64,000 nt of DNA from Geodermatophilus sp. YIM 151500 (GCF_025716945.1 NZ_JAOVZT010000004.1:26391-90390), one strand, 5' to 3'. Shown: positions 44,948 through 53,331, counted from the stretch's first letter. A program made the numbers and translations. Notes: generated by a model not told the origin, from the sequence alone.

Positions 44948-44976
44948 TTGACTTTCGATAGTCAGGCATCGACAGT
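44948..44976 (+). promoter_or_regulatory. Candidate leaderless promoter of the DUF2975-YozG-ABC cassette
   Basis: TTGACT at 44948-44953 is followed by 17 bp and GACAGT at 44971-44976. Transcription would begin near 44983, which is the first base of the DUF2975 GTG, so the mRNA may have no leader. The interval also contains the near-palindrome GACTTTCGATAGTC (44950-44963), a possible autoregulatory operator for the YozG-like HTH protein. Confidence 0.5.
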
Positions 44977-44982
44977 CGATCC

Positions 44983-45462
44983 GTGCTGACGACGCAACGG
45001 GCGGTGCTCGCCCTCCGGGTCTTCCTCGTGCTGCTGTTCGGGATCCTGGTCCTGTTCCAGGTGATATCGCTGCCCGGGCAGTTCGCCCACATGGCGCAGG
45101 AGTCCCCGGACCTCGCCTACCTGCGGTGGCCGCTGACCGCCGTGTCGGTGTTCTTCGTGCTGTGCGTCCAGGTGGTCGTCGTGTCCACCTGGAAGCTGCT
45201 CGGCCTGGTCGAGGCCGACCGCATCTTCAGCGAGGCGTCCCTGCGGTGGGTCGACGCGATCGTGTGGGCGATCACCGCCGCGTGGGCGGTGCTCGTCGCC
45301 CTGTTCCTCTACGTCGGCTTCCGCGCGGACGACCCCGGGCTGCCGCTCCTGCTGTTCCTGGTGGTGATCGGCGTCGCCGTGGTGGGGCTGCTCATGGTGG
45401 TGATGCGCGCGCTGCTGCGGCAGGCGACGACGCTGCGGACCGACATGGAAGCGGTCATCTGA
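44983..45462 (+). CDS. DUF2975 membrane protein
   Basis: This 159-aa protein has four hydrophobic segments (ALRVFLVLLFGILVLFQVIS, LTAVSVFFVLCVQVVVVSTW, AIVWAITAAWAVLVALFLYV and PLLLFLVVIGVAVVGLLMVV) and the DUF2975 pattern EADRIFSEASLRWVDAI. DUF2975 is known to pair with small YozG-like HTH proteins. The GTG start at 44983 has no ribosome binding site, consistent with a leaderless transcript. It shares one base with the next gene (TGATG). Confidence 0.85.
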   Translation: MLTTQRAVLALRVFLVLLFGILVLFQVISLPGQFAHMAQESPDLAYLRWPLTAVSVFFVLCVQVVVVSTWKLLGLVEADRIFSEASLRWVDAIVWAITAAWAVLVALFLYVGFRADDPGLPLLLFLVVIGVAVVGLLMVVMRALLRQATTLRTDMEAVI

Positions 45463-45713
45463 TGCCCATCGTCGTGCGCATCGACGTCGAGCTGGCCCGG
45501 CGCAAGATGAGCGTCGGCGAGTTCGCCGAGAGGGTGGGGCTCACGCCGGCGAACGTGGCCGTGCTGAAGAACGGCCGGGCCAAGGCCGTCCGCTTCAGCA
45601 CCCTCGAGGCCATGTGCCGGGTGCTCGACTGCCAGCCCGGCGACCTGCTCGAGTGGGTCGAGGAGGTGGACGGCCACGGCGCGCCGTCGGCTCCGCACGA
45701 GGCCCACCGGTGA
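45462..45713 (+). CDS. YozG-like Cro/C1 HTH regulator
   Basis: This 83-aa protein consists of a Cro/C1-type HTH: MPIVVRIDVELARRKMSVGE, FAERVGLTPANVAVLKNGRA, then KAVRFSTLEAMCRVLDCQPGDLLEW. The family commonly regulates its own operon. It overlaps the DUF2975 stop and the ABC ATPase start (GTGA), so the three are translationally coupled. Its likely binding site is the near-palindrome upstream of the cassette. Confidence 0.9.
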   Translation: MPIVVRIDVELARRKMSVGEFAERVGLTPANVAVLKNGRAKAVRFSTLEAMCRVLDCQPGDLLEWVEEVDGHGAPSAPHEAHR

Positions 45714-46651
45714 TCGAGGTCCGTGGGTTGACGAAGCGTTACGGCGACGTCCTCGCCGTAGACGACCTGGGCTTCGTCGTCGAGCCGGGCAAGGTCACCG
45801 GCTTCCTCGGGCCGAACGGGGCCGGGAAGTCCACCACGATGCGGATGGTGCTCGGCCTCGACCGGCCCACCTCGGGCGAGGCCCTCGTGAACGGGCGGCC
45901 GTTCGCGACCCTCGACGAGCCGTTGCGGGAGGTCGGCGCGCTCCTCGACGCCGGCGCCGTGCACCCCGGCCGAACGGGGCGCGACCACCTCCGGGTGGCG
46001 GCCCGGACGCACGGCATCCCGTTGCGGCGCGTGGACGAAGTCATCGAGGAGGTCGGGCTCGGCCGCGCGGCCCGCCGCCGGGTCAAGGGCTACTCGCTCG
46101 GCATGCGGCAGCGTCTCGGGATCGCGTCGGCGCTGCTCGCCGACCCCCGCGTGCTGCTGTTCGACGAGCCGGTCAACGGTCTGGACCTCGACGGCGTCCG
46201 CTGGATCCGGGAGCTGCTGCGCGGGCTCGCCGAGGAGGGGCGCACCGTGCTGGTGTCCAGCCACCTGCTCGGCGAGATGCAGCAGATCGCCGACCGGCTG
46301 GTCGTCATCGGTCGCGGTCGGCTGATCGCCGACGCGACGACGGAGGAGATCCTGCGCGGGCTGGGGCACCTCCAGGTGCGGGTCCGCACCCCGCAGCCGG
46401 ATGCGCTGCTCTCCCGGCTCCGGGAGCACGGCCTGACGGTCCGGCGCGTCGATCGCCACGAGCTGCTCGTCGAGGACAGCACCGCCGAGGAGGTGGGCGA
46501 CCTCGCCAACGCCTCCGCCCTCCCGCTGCATCACCTCTCCGAGGTGTCCCAGTCCCTCGAGGACGCCTACCTCACGCTGACCAGCGGCAGCGTTGAGCAC
46601 TCCAGCCGCCGAGCCGAGCTCGTCGGGACGACGACGGAGGGAGCACGGTGA
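45710..46651 (+). CDS. ABC transporter ATP-binding protein
   Basis: This 313-aa ABC-2 exporter ATPase has intact Walker A GPNGAGKST, signature YSLGMRQR (SGGQ-like), Walker B VLLFDEP and H-loop VLVSSHLLGEM. The C-terminal domain ends in a Ser/Glu-rich tail. It starts at GTG 45710, overlapping the YozG-like stop by 4 nt, and overlaps the permease start by 4 nt. It is a paralogue of the degenerate ATPase at 13746. Confidence 0.92.
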   Translation: MIEVRGLTKRYGDVLAVDDLGFVVEPGKVTGFLGPNGAGKSTTMRMVLGLDRPTSGEALVNGRPFATLDEPLREVGALLDAGAVHPGRTGRDHLRVAARTHGIPLRRVDEVIEEVGLGRAARRRVKGYSLGMRQRLGIASALLADPRVLLFDEPVNGLDLDGVRWIRELLRGLAEEGRTVLVSSHLLGEMQQIADRLVVIGRGRLIADATTEEILRGLGHLQVRVRTPQPDALLSRLREHGLTVRRVDRHELLVEDSTAEEVGDLANASALPLHHLSEVSQSLEDAYLTLTSGSVEHSSRRAELVGTTTEGAR

Positions 46652-47451
46652 CCGCTGCGGCGACGTCGCCTGCCGAGCAGGGGGTGGCCGGCGACGTCCT
46701 CACCGGACGCGTGCTCGCCCGCACCTGCGCGGCCGAGTGGACCCGGCTGTGGACGGTCCGGACCACGTGGTGGTTCCTGGCGGCGGCAGCCGTGGTGATG
46801 GTGGGCATCGGCACGGTCGCCGGGCTCGACGCCGACGGCGACGCGTCGCCCGGCGCCCCGGCGTGGCTGGCGTCGTCCGTCACCGCCATGCCGGGGCAGT
46901 TCGCCCTGCTGGCGCTGTGCCTGATGGCGGTGACGGCCGACTACGCGACCGGGGGGATCGTGCCGGCCCTGCAGTGGACGCCGCGCCGCGGCGTGCTCTT
47001 CGTCGCCCGCGCGGTCGTGGCGGTCGGCGCGGCCACGGCGCTCGGGGTGCTGCTGGCGCTGGCCGCGGCGCTGGCGGCCTTCGCCGCCGCGCGGCCCGTC
47101 CTGTCGTTGCCGCTGGACGAGGGCCTCGACGTGCTCGGCACCGTCGCCGTCGTCTTCGCGGCCGGCGGCGCCCTCGCGGTCGGGCTCGGCTTCCTGCTGC
47201 GCAACACGGCCGGCGGTCTGGTCACGGTCTTCCTCGTCATGCTGGTGCTCCCGCTGCTCCTGCCGCAGTTCGGCTACGAGTGGATGACCGAGCTCGCGCG
47301 GGTCCTGCCGGGGACCGGTGCAGCGTTCCTCCTGCTCGGGGAGGTGCCGGGGATGACGACGACGTCCTCGGTGACGACCCTGCTCGGCTGGGCCGGCGGC
47401 GCGCTCCTGCTCGGCTGGCTGCGGCTGGTGCGGGACGACGCGAACCGGTGA
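46648..47451 (+). CDS. ABC transporter permease
   Basis: This 267-aa protein has about six hydrophobic helices. Its N-terminus (LARTCAAEWTRLWTVRTTWW) is the same ABC-2 permease opening as in the paralogue at 12946. GTG 46648 overlaps the ATPase stop; its TGA overlaps the next GTG. The exporter probably moves a hydrophobic compound or peptide. Confidence 0.88.
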   Translation: MTAAATSPAEQGVAGDVLTGRVLARTCAAEWTRLWTVRTTWWFLAAAAVVMVGIGTVAGLDADGDASPGAPAWLASSVTAMPGQFALLALCLMAVTADYATGGIVPALQWTPRRGVLFVARAVVAVGAATALGVLLALAAALAAFAAARPVLSLPLDEGLDVLGTVAVVFAAGGALAVGLGFLLRNTAGGLVTVFLVMLVLPLLLPQFGYEWMTELARVLPGTGAAFLLLGEVPGMTTTSSVTTLLGWAGGALLLGWLRLVRDDANR

Positions 47452-48647
47452 GCCGCGCCTCCGTCGGCGAGGGCGCGACGCGGGCCCGCCCCGGTACCGG
47501 GGACGGCGCCCCGGCTCCTCGCGCGCGCAGCCAGACCGCCGACGTGCTGGTCGTCGGGGCCGGCCTGGCCGGCCTGCACACGGCCACGCTGCTGGCCCGG
47601 CGGGGCCACGACGTGCTGCTCGTCGACCGGCGGACGGGCCTCACGAGCGCCATCCGCACCACGGGGATCTTCGTGCGGAAGACGCTCGACGACTTCCCGC
47701 TGCCGCCGGAGTGCCTCGGGCCGCCGATCCGCCGCGTGGTGCTCTACCCGCCGGGGCTGCGCCGTCCGGTGACCGTGACCAGCGCGCGCGACGAGTACCG
47801 GGTGGGCGACATGGCGCCGCTGTACCTGACCGCCGCCCGCGCCGCGGCCGACGCCGGCGTGCGGATCGCGCTGGGCACCCGCTACGCCGGTCGGCGGGCC
47901 GGCGAGTTCCACCTGCTCGGTCGGGGCGGGCCGACCCGGGTGCGGGCGCGGTTCGTCGTCGGCGCCGACGGGGCGCGCTCGTTCGTGGCCCGCGACCTCG
48001 GCCTGGACCGCAACACTCACCTGCTGGTCGGCGCCGAGGAGGTCTTCGCGGTTCCGCGCAGCGACGGGCCGCCGGCCTTCCACTGCGTCCTCGACCCCTC
48101 GCTCGCTCCCGGCTACCTGGCCTGGGTGGTCAACGACGGTCGCCACGCGCACGTCGGCGTGGCCGGCTACGCCGACCGGTTCCCCGACGGTCTGCGCGGG
48201 GCGCTGCGGCGGTTCGCCGCAGCGGCGCCCGGACTGCCCGACGTCGACCGGCGCGGGGACGTCGAGCGGCGCGGCGGGCCGATCCCGGTCGGGGGTCCGC
48301 TGCACCGGATCAGCTGCCCCGACGGGCTCCTCGTGGGTGACGCGGCGGGTGCGGTGTCCCCGCTCACCGCCGGTGGCCTCGATCCGTGCCTGCGGCTGTC
48401 GGAACACGCCGCCGCCGTCCTGGACGACGCCCTGCGCGCGGGGAACTCCTACCCCCTGGTCCGGTACGACGGGGCCGCGCTGCGCGCCCGCTTCCGCGGC
48501 CGGCTGGCGCTGCGCCGGGGGCTGGCCCGGGTGCGCACGCCCGCCGCGGCGGCGACGGCGTTCACCCTGCTGCGCACGCCGCTCGGACAGGCCGCGGCCC
48601 GCCGGATCCTCTTCGGCGACCGGTCCTTCCCCGCACCGTCCGGATGA
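47448..48647 (+). CDS. FAD-dependent oxidoreductase (geranylgeranyl-reductase-like)
   Basis: This 399-aa flavoprotein has an N-terminal VLVVGAGLAGLHTATLLARRG FAD motif at about residues 33-53. A Ser/Arg-rich prefix of 30 residues precedes it. The mid-region VGADGARSFVARDLGL and the late GLLVGDAAGAVSPLTAGGLDP motif are typical of the p-hydroxybenzoate-hydroxylase/geranylgeranyl reductase group. It is the fifth gene in the coupled cassette (GTGA with the permease). It may make or modify the compound exported by the adjacent ABC transporter. Confidence 0.87.
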   Translation: MSRASVGEGATRARPGTGDGAPAPRARSQTADVLVVGAGLAGLHTATLLARRGHDVLLVDRRTGLTSAIRTTGIFVRKTLDDFPLPPECLGPPIRRVVLYPPGLRRPVTVTSARDEYRVGDMAPLYLTAARAAADAGVRIALGTRYAGRRAGEFHLLGRGGPTRVRARFVVGADGARSFVARDLGLDRNTHLLVGAEEVFAVPRSDGPPAFHCVLDPSLAPGYLAWVVNDGRHAHVGVAGYADRFPDGLRGALRRFAAAAPGLPDVDRRGDVERRGGPIPVGGPLHRISCPDGLLVGDAAGAVSPLTAGGLDPCLRLSEHAAAVLDDALRAGNSYPLVRYDGAALRARFRGRLALRRGLARVRTPAAAATAFTLLRTPLGQAAARRILFGDRSFPAPSG

Positions 48648-48790
48648 GTGCGAGCGACTGACCAACCGGCGCGCCACCCGGCAGGGCGGACCGGCGTGGG
48701 CCGTGGTCGACGCTTCTCGGGCTGTTCGCGGACCGGCGCGGTACGGCCGGACTCCGCGCCAGCCAGGCCGGCCCCCTTCTCCGGTAGCCG

Positions 48791-48809
48791 CCCAACATTT
48801 ACTGTTGGG
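48791..48809. promoter_or_regulatory. Operator palindrome at the antitoxin start
   Basis: CCCAACA-TTTAC-TGTTGGG is a perfect 7+5+7 inverted repeat that ends 2 nt before the antitoxin ATG (48812). TTTACT (48798-48803) lies inside it and could serve as a -10, giving a leaderless transcript. The Xre-type antitoxin is the obvious candidate repressor. Confidence 0.75.
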
Positions 48810-48811
48810 TC

Positions 48812-49357
48812 ATGGACGAGTCGCACGCTGCGGGACCGGTTGACACAGCGGCGGCTCAGCTGCGGCTGCCGGGCGCCAGGGAGGAGACGGTCGAGCTGCA
48901 CCGCGACCGGGAAGGCCACTACGTGCTCCCCAAGGGCGCGCACGTGACGACGTCACAGCAGCGCGCGCGCCCGGTCAAGCCGGTGACCCGGCGGGTCAAG
49001 GAGACGATCGCGTTCAAGGGCGAAGGCGCTACGTCGTACGGCACCGCTGCCGTCACCGAGAGGCTGGTCGGCCTGCTCGGCAACAACACGGTGGCAGAAC
49101 TCCTCGGCGTGGCGAAGGACCGGCCGGGTCGCTGGATCCGGGGCGAGGGCATCGACGCGGTCAATCGCGTCGCCCTGGCGGACCTGGAGGCCCTCGTCGG
49201 GCAGCTGCTCGCCGCGTTCACGCCGGAGCAGGCCTCGCTGTGGCTGTTCGGAGACAATGCGCACCTCGGCGCACGCCCCATCGACGTCTTCCGACTGCAG
49301 GGCAGCGGCCCGGTCGTGGACGCCATCGCGGCGCACGAGCAAGGCGCATTCGCCTAG
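48812..49357 (+). CDS. Antitoxin with Xre/MbcA/ParS toxin-binding domain
   Basis: This 181-aa protein has an N-terminal region of about 70 residues (basic) and a central helical HTH-like region (ERLVGLLGNNTVAELLGVAK). The C-terminal MbcA/ParS toxin-binding domain shows FTPEQASLWLFGDNAHLGAR and FRLQGSGPVVDAIAAHEQ. It neutralises the RES toxin encoded next (TAGTG overlap at 49355-49359). It is expected to autoregulate through the palindrome at its start. ATG 48812 is fixed by that palindrome. Confidence 0.9.
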   Translation: MDESHAAGPVDTAAAQLRLPGAREETVELHRDREGHYVLPKGAHVTTSQQRARPVKPVTRRVKETIAFKGEGATSYGTAAVTERLVGLLGNNTVAELLGVAKDRPGRWIRGEGIDAVNRVALADLEALVGQLLAAFTPEQASLWLFGDNAHLGARPIDVFRLQGSGPVVDAIAAHEQGAFA

Positions 49358-49914
49358 TGGACCTCTGGCGCGTCTGCGTCTGGTTGCCCGGCGAGACCGA
49401 CACCGCCAGGAACGGTCACCCCGCCTTCGTCTGGCCACGTCAAGGCCACGGGCGCGTCGACGACCCCGAGCACGACTACCTCGTCCTCTACCTCGGTGAC
49501 TCGCCCGTCGGTGCCATCGCCGAGTACCTGGGCGACTACGCCCGCTGGACGCCGGCCGTGCTGGAGCCGCCACCAGCCGCTCCCACGGGCAGTCGACTCG
49601 GCCTGGCCCGCTACACCTTCACCGGCAGCATCCTGGATCTCGATGACCCCGAGGTGCTGAGCGAGTGGGCGCTGCGACCGAGTTCGGTGGTCACCCGCGA
49701 CCGCGGTATCACCCAGCGCTGGGCGCGGGCGATCCACGACAGCGGCGAGTACGCGGGGGTCTCGTGGTGGTCCCACCGCGATCCCCGCTGGGCCAGTCTC
49801 GGAGTCTGGGATCGTGCCCAGCTCCGGGTCAGCGACGAGGTCGAGGAGTTGACGCTCGTCCACCCGGCACTGATCGAAGCGAGTCACGTGATCAGTCGGG
49901 TCGTGGAGACCTAG
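49357..49914 (+). CDS. RES domain toxin (NAD+ phosphorylase/glycohydrolase family)
   Basis: This 185-aa toxin of the MbcT/ParT RES family has an N-terminal DLWRVCVWLPGET strand with Arg, the central LVLYLGDSPVGAIAEYLGDYARW and the late GVSWWSHRDPRWASLGVW. These match the conserved Arg/Tyr/Glu/Ser-type active site of RES proteins, which deplete NAD+ or ADP-ribosylate targets. The GTG at 49357 overlaps the antitoxin TAG. The RES-Xre module is well characterised in mycobacteria and pseudomonads. Confidence 0.9.
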   Translation: MDLWRVCVWLPGETDTARNGHPAFVWPRQGHGRVDDPEHDYLVLYLGDSPVGAIAEYLGDYARWTPAVLEPPPAAPTGSRLGLARYTFTGSILDLDDPEVLSEWALRPSSVVTRDRGITQRWARAIHDSGEYAGVSWWSHRDPRWASLGVWDRAQLRVSDEVEELTLVHPALIEASHVISRVVET

Positions 49915-49957
49915 CCGTCACCTGGAACGGGGCTCACCCGAGCAACCCCGCCGCGGA

Positions 49958-49984
49958 TGTCACACCCGGGTCGCGGGCGGTGTC
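49958..49984 (+). promoter_or_regulatory. Candidate ECF41-type promoter
   Basis: TGTCACA at 49958-49964 is followed by exactly 16 bp and TGTC at 49981-49984. The reported ECF41 consensus is TGTCACA-n16-CGTC, so only one base of the second box differs. The downstream gene is a carboxymuconolactone-decarboxylase/AhpD-like protein, the classical ECF41 target. No ECF41 sigma factor gene is in this window. Confidence 0.7.
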
Positions 49985-50018
49985 TCCCTGTCGACGCCAG
50001 CAACCACCTGGAGGAGAC

Positions 50019-50624
50019 ATGGCGAGCAACACCCGGGTTCCCCCGACCGAGATCACCGGCCTCTACGGAGCCCTGCTGAAGACGATCAGCCGGAGGATCT
50101 TCGGTCAGGTGCCGGAAGGCGCGGCGGTGATGTGGCACCACCCGGCCGTGCTCAAGGACTCGATGGCATTCGGCCGCAAGGTCGACTCGTGGAACCGGCT
50201 GGACCCGAACCTCGCGTCGTTCGCGGCCATGGCCGCGGCGGGCGTGGTCGGCTGCGGCTTCTGCCTGGACCTCCACTACTTCATGACGCACGACCGCGGC
50301 CTCGACGAGGCGAAGGCGCGGGAGGTACCGCGGTGGCGGCAGTCCACGGCCTTCACCCACTTGGAGCGGCGGGTCATGGAGTACGCCGAGGCGATGAGCT
50401 CGACCCCGCCCGCCGTCACCGACGAGATGTCGGCCGCGCTGCTCGAGGAGCTGGGCGCGCCGGCGCTCGTCGAGCTGACCGCCCGGATCGCCTTCATGAA
50501 CTCCAGCGCCCGGGGGAACGTGGCGCTCGGCATCCGCTCCCAGGAGTTCTCGGCGTCCTGCGGCCTGCCGCCGCTGGCGGCGGCGTCGGCGGGGGCGTCG
50601 GCGGACGCTGTCGCCCCGGCGTGA
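50019..50624 (+). CDS. AhpD/carboxymuconolactone decarboxylase family protein
   Basis: This 201-aa all-helical AhpD-like protein has the redox motif C79-x2-C82-x3-H86 (CGFCLDLH). The EYAEAMSSTPPAVTDEM segment is the second conserved region. It may be a peroxidase partner or hydroperoxide-reducing enzyme. ATG 50019 follows GGAGGAG. The tail is Ala-rich. A possible 30-codon ORF begins at its stop (GTGA, 50621), but its coding status is doubtful. Confidence 0.9.
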   Translation: MASNTRVPPTEITGLYGALLKTISRRIFGQVPEGAAVMWHHPAVLKDSMAFGRKVDSWNRLDPNLASFAAMAAAGVVGCGFCLDLHYFMTHDRGLDEAKAREVPRWRQSTAFTHLERRVMEYAEAMSSTPPAVTDEMSAALLEELGAPALVELTARIAFMNSSARGNVALGIRSQEFSASCGLPPLAAASAGASADAVAPA

Positions 50625-50722
50625 CCCACGCACCGTTGCTCGTGCGCGGCCCCGCCGTGCGCGCTCCCCAGGAACTGGGCAGGCTGGACAGGGTGGCCGA
50701 GCTGCGGCAGTGACGGAGGTTC

Positions 50723-51931
50723 GTGGCCTTGTTTCCGGGAGCGGACGTGGAACGTGCCGAGGTGCTCGTCGTCGGCGGTGGCAACGCCGGGATCTCGCTG
50801 GCGGCGCGGCTGCTCCGCGACGGCGCCCCGGACGTCGCCGTCGTCGCCCCCCAACCGGTGCACAGGTACAAGCCGCTGCTCAACTACGTCGCCGGGGGCG
50901 AGGCGACGATGGCCGACCTGGAGCGCCCGATGGCCGACGTCGTCCCCGAGGGGTGCCGGTGGATCCGCGACGCGGTCGAGGCGGTCGACCCGACCGCCAT
51001 GACCGTGCGCACGCGCGGCGGGCGGGCGCTGTCCTGCTCGACCCTCGTCCTCTGCCCGGGCCTCGTCGAGGACTGGGAGGCCACCCCGGGGCTGCAGTCG
51101 GCCTACACCGACGGGTGGGCCGCCTCCTCGTACGTCCCGGGCAGCACGCCGCAGGTGTGGCCGAGGCTGACGGCGCTGCGGCGCGGCTCGGTGGTGTTCA
51201 CCGTGCCGCCGGAACCGGCGTCCTGCGGTCCGACCGCGCTCAAGCCGCTGCTCATGGCGTGCGACCACTGGCGGCGCGCCGGCGTGCTGCCGGACGTCGC
51301 GGTCCGGCTGGTGCTGCCCGGGCCAACGGCGACGGCTGTGCCGGAGGCCGACGAGATCCTCGACCGGACGTTCGCCGGCTACGGCGTCGAGGTGCTGCGC
51401 GAGGCCCGGATCGAGCGGGTGGACTGGGAGCGCCGCGCCGTCACGGTCACCTCGCCGTCCGGCCGGCGGGTGCTCGAGGACGTGGACTTCGCGCACGCGG
51501 TCCCGCACTACCGGGCGCCGAGCTGGATCGCCGACGGCGGCCTGGCCGCCGATCCGACCCCCGGCCTGGTCGACATCGACCCGGAGACGTTGCGCTCCCG
51601 TCGGCACGGATCGATCTGGGCGATCGGCGACGCCGCGGCCGTGGCGACCCGGCCGTCGGGCGGGGCGCTGCGGCAGCAGGTCGACATCCTGGCCAAGAAC
51701 CTCGCGGCCGCCCGGAAGGGGAAGCCGCTGCAGCGGTACGACGGCTACACGGTCATGCCGATCACGGTGGCCCGCCGGACGCTGCTGCTCGCGGAGGTCG
51801 ACCGTGACAGCCGGCCCAGCCCGTCGGTGCCGTTCGTCGACCCGATGAAGCCCCGCCGCGCCACCTGGTTCTTCGACCGCTACGTGCTGCCCAGGACCTA
51901 CTTCCGCCGCATCCTCCGCGGCCGGGTCTGA
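50723..51931 (+). CDS. FAD-dependent pyridine nucleotide-disulfide oxidoreductase, SQR-like
   Basis: This 402-aa flavoprotein resembles sulfide:quinone oxidoreductase. It shows VLVVGGGNAGISLAARLLRD (FAD), then PQPVHRYKPLLNYVAGGEAT, GSTPQVWPRL with a TVPPEPASCGPTALK segment (one Cys) and the late IWAIGDAAAVATRPSGGA. The second active-site Cys of true SQR is not obvious, so another quinone-linked substrate is possible. It follows the AhpD-like gene after 98 nt and may share its ECF41-type promoter. Confidence 0.85.
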   Translation: MALFPGADVERAEVLVVGGGNAGISLAARLLRDGAPDVAVVAPQPVHRYKPLLNYVAGGEATMADLERPMADVVPEGCRWIRDAVEAVDPTAMTVRTRGGRALSCSTLVLCPGLVEDWEATPGLQSAYTDGWAASSYVPGSTPQVWPRLTALRRGSVVFTVPPEPASCGPTALKPLLMACDHWRRAGVLPDVAVRLVLPGPTATAVPEADEILDRTFAGYGVEVLREARIERVDWERRAVTVTSPSGRRVLEDVDFAHAVPHYRAPSWIADGGLAADPTPGLVDIDPETLRSRRHGSIWAIGDAAAVATRPSGGALRQQVDILAKNLAAARKGKPLQRYDGYTVMPITVARRTLLLAEVDRDSRPSPSVPFVDPMKPRRATWFFDRYVLPRTYFRRILRGRV

Positions 51932-52006
51932 CCGGCCGCCGCTCCTCGGAGGGATGTCCGCCCTCTGGTGCAGGCTGGATCCCCACGTCACGGACAGGAG
52001 GCCGGG

Positions 52007-52747
52007 ATGGCCCAGCCGGCAGCGACCGGAGCGGCGGTGACCGAGGTGGTGGCCGAGCTGGCCGCGCTCGAGGACCCCAGGATCCGCGAGGTGAACGCCA
52101 GGCACGGTGACGACCACGGCGTGAACCTCAGCAAGCTGCGCGCGCTCGCCAAGCGGCTGAAGACGCAGCACGAGCTCGCGCGCGAGCTGTGGGAGACCGA
52201 TGACCCCGCGGCAAGACTGCTGGCCATCCTGGTCTGCCGCCCCAGGGCCTTCGAGCGGGACGAGCTGGACACCATGCTCCGCCGGGCGCGCACCCCCAAG
52301 GTGCACGACTGGCTCGTGAACCACGTGGTCAAGAAGCACCCGGCCGCCGAGGAGCTGCGCCTGGACTGGCTCACGGACCCGGATCCGGTGGTCGCAAGCG
52401 CGGGCTGGGCGCTGACCACCGAGCGCGTGGCCAAGGAACCCGACGGCCTCGACCTCGCGGGACTGCTCGACGTCATCGAGGCGGAGATGGTGGACGCCCC
52501 GGAGCGGCTGCAGTGGGCGATGAACCACTGCCTCGCCCAGATCGGGATCGAGCACGCCGAGCACCGCGCCCGCGCCATCGACATCGGCGAGCGCCTGCGG
52601 GTGCTCGAGGACTACCCGACACCCCCGAACTGCACGTCCCCGTTCGCGCCCATCTGGATCACCGAGATGGTGCGCCGCCGGCACGACGACAAGGGTTCCG
52701 CACTCCCGCTCAGCGGGGCGGACGCGAACACGCCGGCGAGCTCCTGA
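52007..52747 (+). CDS. DNA alkylation repair protein (AlkD-like HEAT repeat)
   Basis: This 246-aa protein of the AlkC/AlkD HEAT-like family excises alkylated bases without base flipping. It shows EDPRIREVNARHGDDHGVNLSK, LRALAKRLKTQHELARELWE, then LLAILVCRPRAFERDELDTM, and NHVVKKHPAAEELRLDW. ATG 52007 follows AGGAGG; the longer ORF start at 51968 is not supported. It converges on the ychF end, whose original 3-prime tail lies 20 nt beyond this gene. Confidence 0.85.
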   Translation: MAQPAATGAAVTEVVAELAALEDPRIREVNARHGDDHGVNLSKLRALAKRLKTQHELARELWETDDPAARLLAILVCRPRAFERDELDTMLRRARTPKVHDWLVNHVVKKHPAAEELRLDWLTDPDPVVASAGWALTTERVAKEPDGLDLAGLLDVIEAEMVDAPERLQWAMNHCLAQIGIEHAEHRARAIDIGERLRVLEDYPTPPNCTSPFAPIWITEMVRRRHDDKGSALPLSGADANTPASS

Positions 52748-52770
52748 CCCGTGCAGGTGCTCCCGGTCAG

Positions 52771-52782
52771 ACGTTGAAGCGG
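52771..52782. repeat. Left attachment site (att core)
   Basis: ACGTTGAAGCGG equals the core at 61794-61805. On the minus strand the left copy lies within V-Y-R-F-N-V-stop (52767-52787), the displaced original end of ychF. With one mismatch the homology extends to GT-N-CCGCTTCAACGT. Nothing is annotated in the 686 bp from 52748 to 53433 except the doubtful ORF at 53065. Confidence 0.85.
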
Positions 52783-53064
52783 TACACCGGACTGTGGTCC
52801 CGGCTGACACTCATGACGCGTCGAGTGGCGTCCCACCGGCACAAACGCCTGCAGCGGCTACCGTCCGCTCCCACGTTCTTTCATCGTCCTGTGCCATGAA
52901 TGTGCCATGACGCGTCATGGCACGGGTTGCGCTGGCCCACGCGCTCGACGACGCCGCCGAGCCCGCCGTCCAGGAACCCGCCCCGGCCGTGCGTCCCCTG
53001 CGGTCGACAACCTCGCCGTCGAGTGAGCACGGTCACCAGCTCTCGCCGCCGACCGGCCACTAAC

Positions 53065-53331
53065 ATGATCATCGTGGTCGACGGGTATCGGCAGACCTCG
53101 TTCATCCCGGAGACCGCGCTCGGCGCGTGGGCCGACCTCGTGGCCGCCCTTGTGGGGATCCACGGCCCCGGCGCCGGCGCCCTGTGTGACGTCGTCCGGG
53201 GAGCGGACCGGCGCCCGTCGAAGCCCGGGTTCCCCGCGCAGGACCAGCCGGTCGACGGCCTCGCGGGGGCACGACGCCTACGCTGCACGAGGACCGCGGC
53301 GGCCAGCGCGAGGGGGTCAATATCGCAGTAG
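53065..53331 (+). CDS. Doubtful small ORF
   Basis: This 88-aa ORF starts at ATG 53065. Its first 40 residues (MIIVVDGYRQTSFIPETALG, then ALVGIHGPGAGALCDVV) look protein-like, but the rest is Arg/Pro-rich and unremarkable. There is a -10-like TAACAT just before the start. It could be a truncated or spurious gene. No family is recognised. Confidence 0.25.
   Translation: MIIVVDGYRQTSFIPETALGAWADLVAALVGIHGPGAGALCDVVRGADRRPSKPGFPAQDQPVDGLAGARRLRCTRTAAASARGSISQ

Noticed and set aside
50621-50713. A 30-codon ORF after the AhpD-like gene
   Set aside because: No ribosome binding site of its own or conservation cue; may be chance given high GC.
52900-53331. The full 143-codon frame at the left end of the element
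   Set aside because: The first 55 codons are Arg/Pro-rich; only the part from 53065 could be coding, and even that is doubtful.
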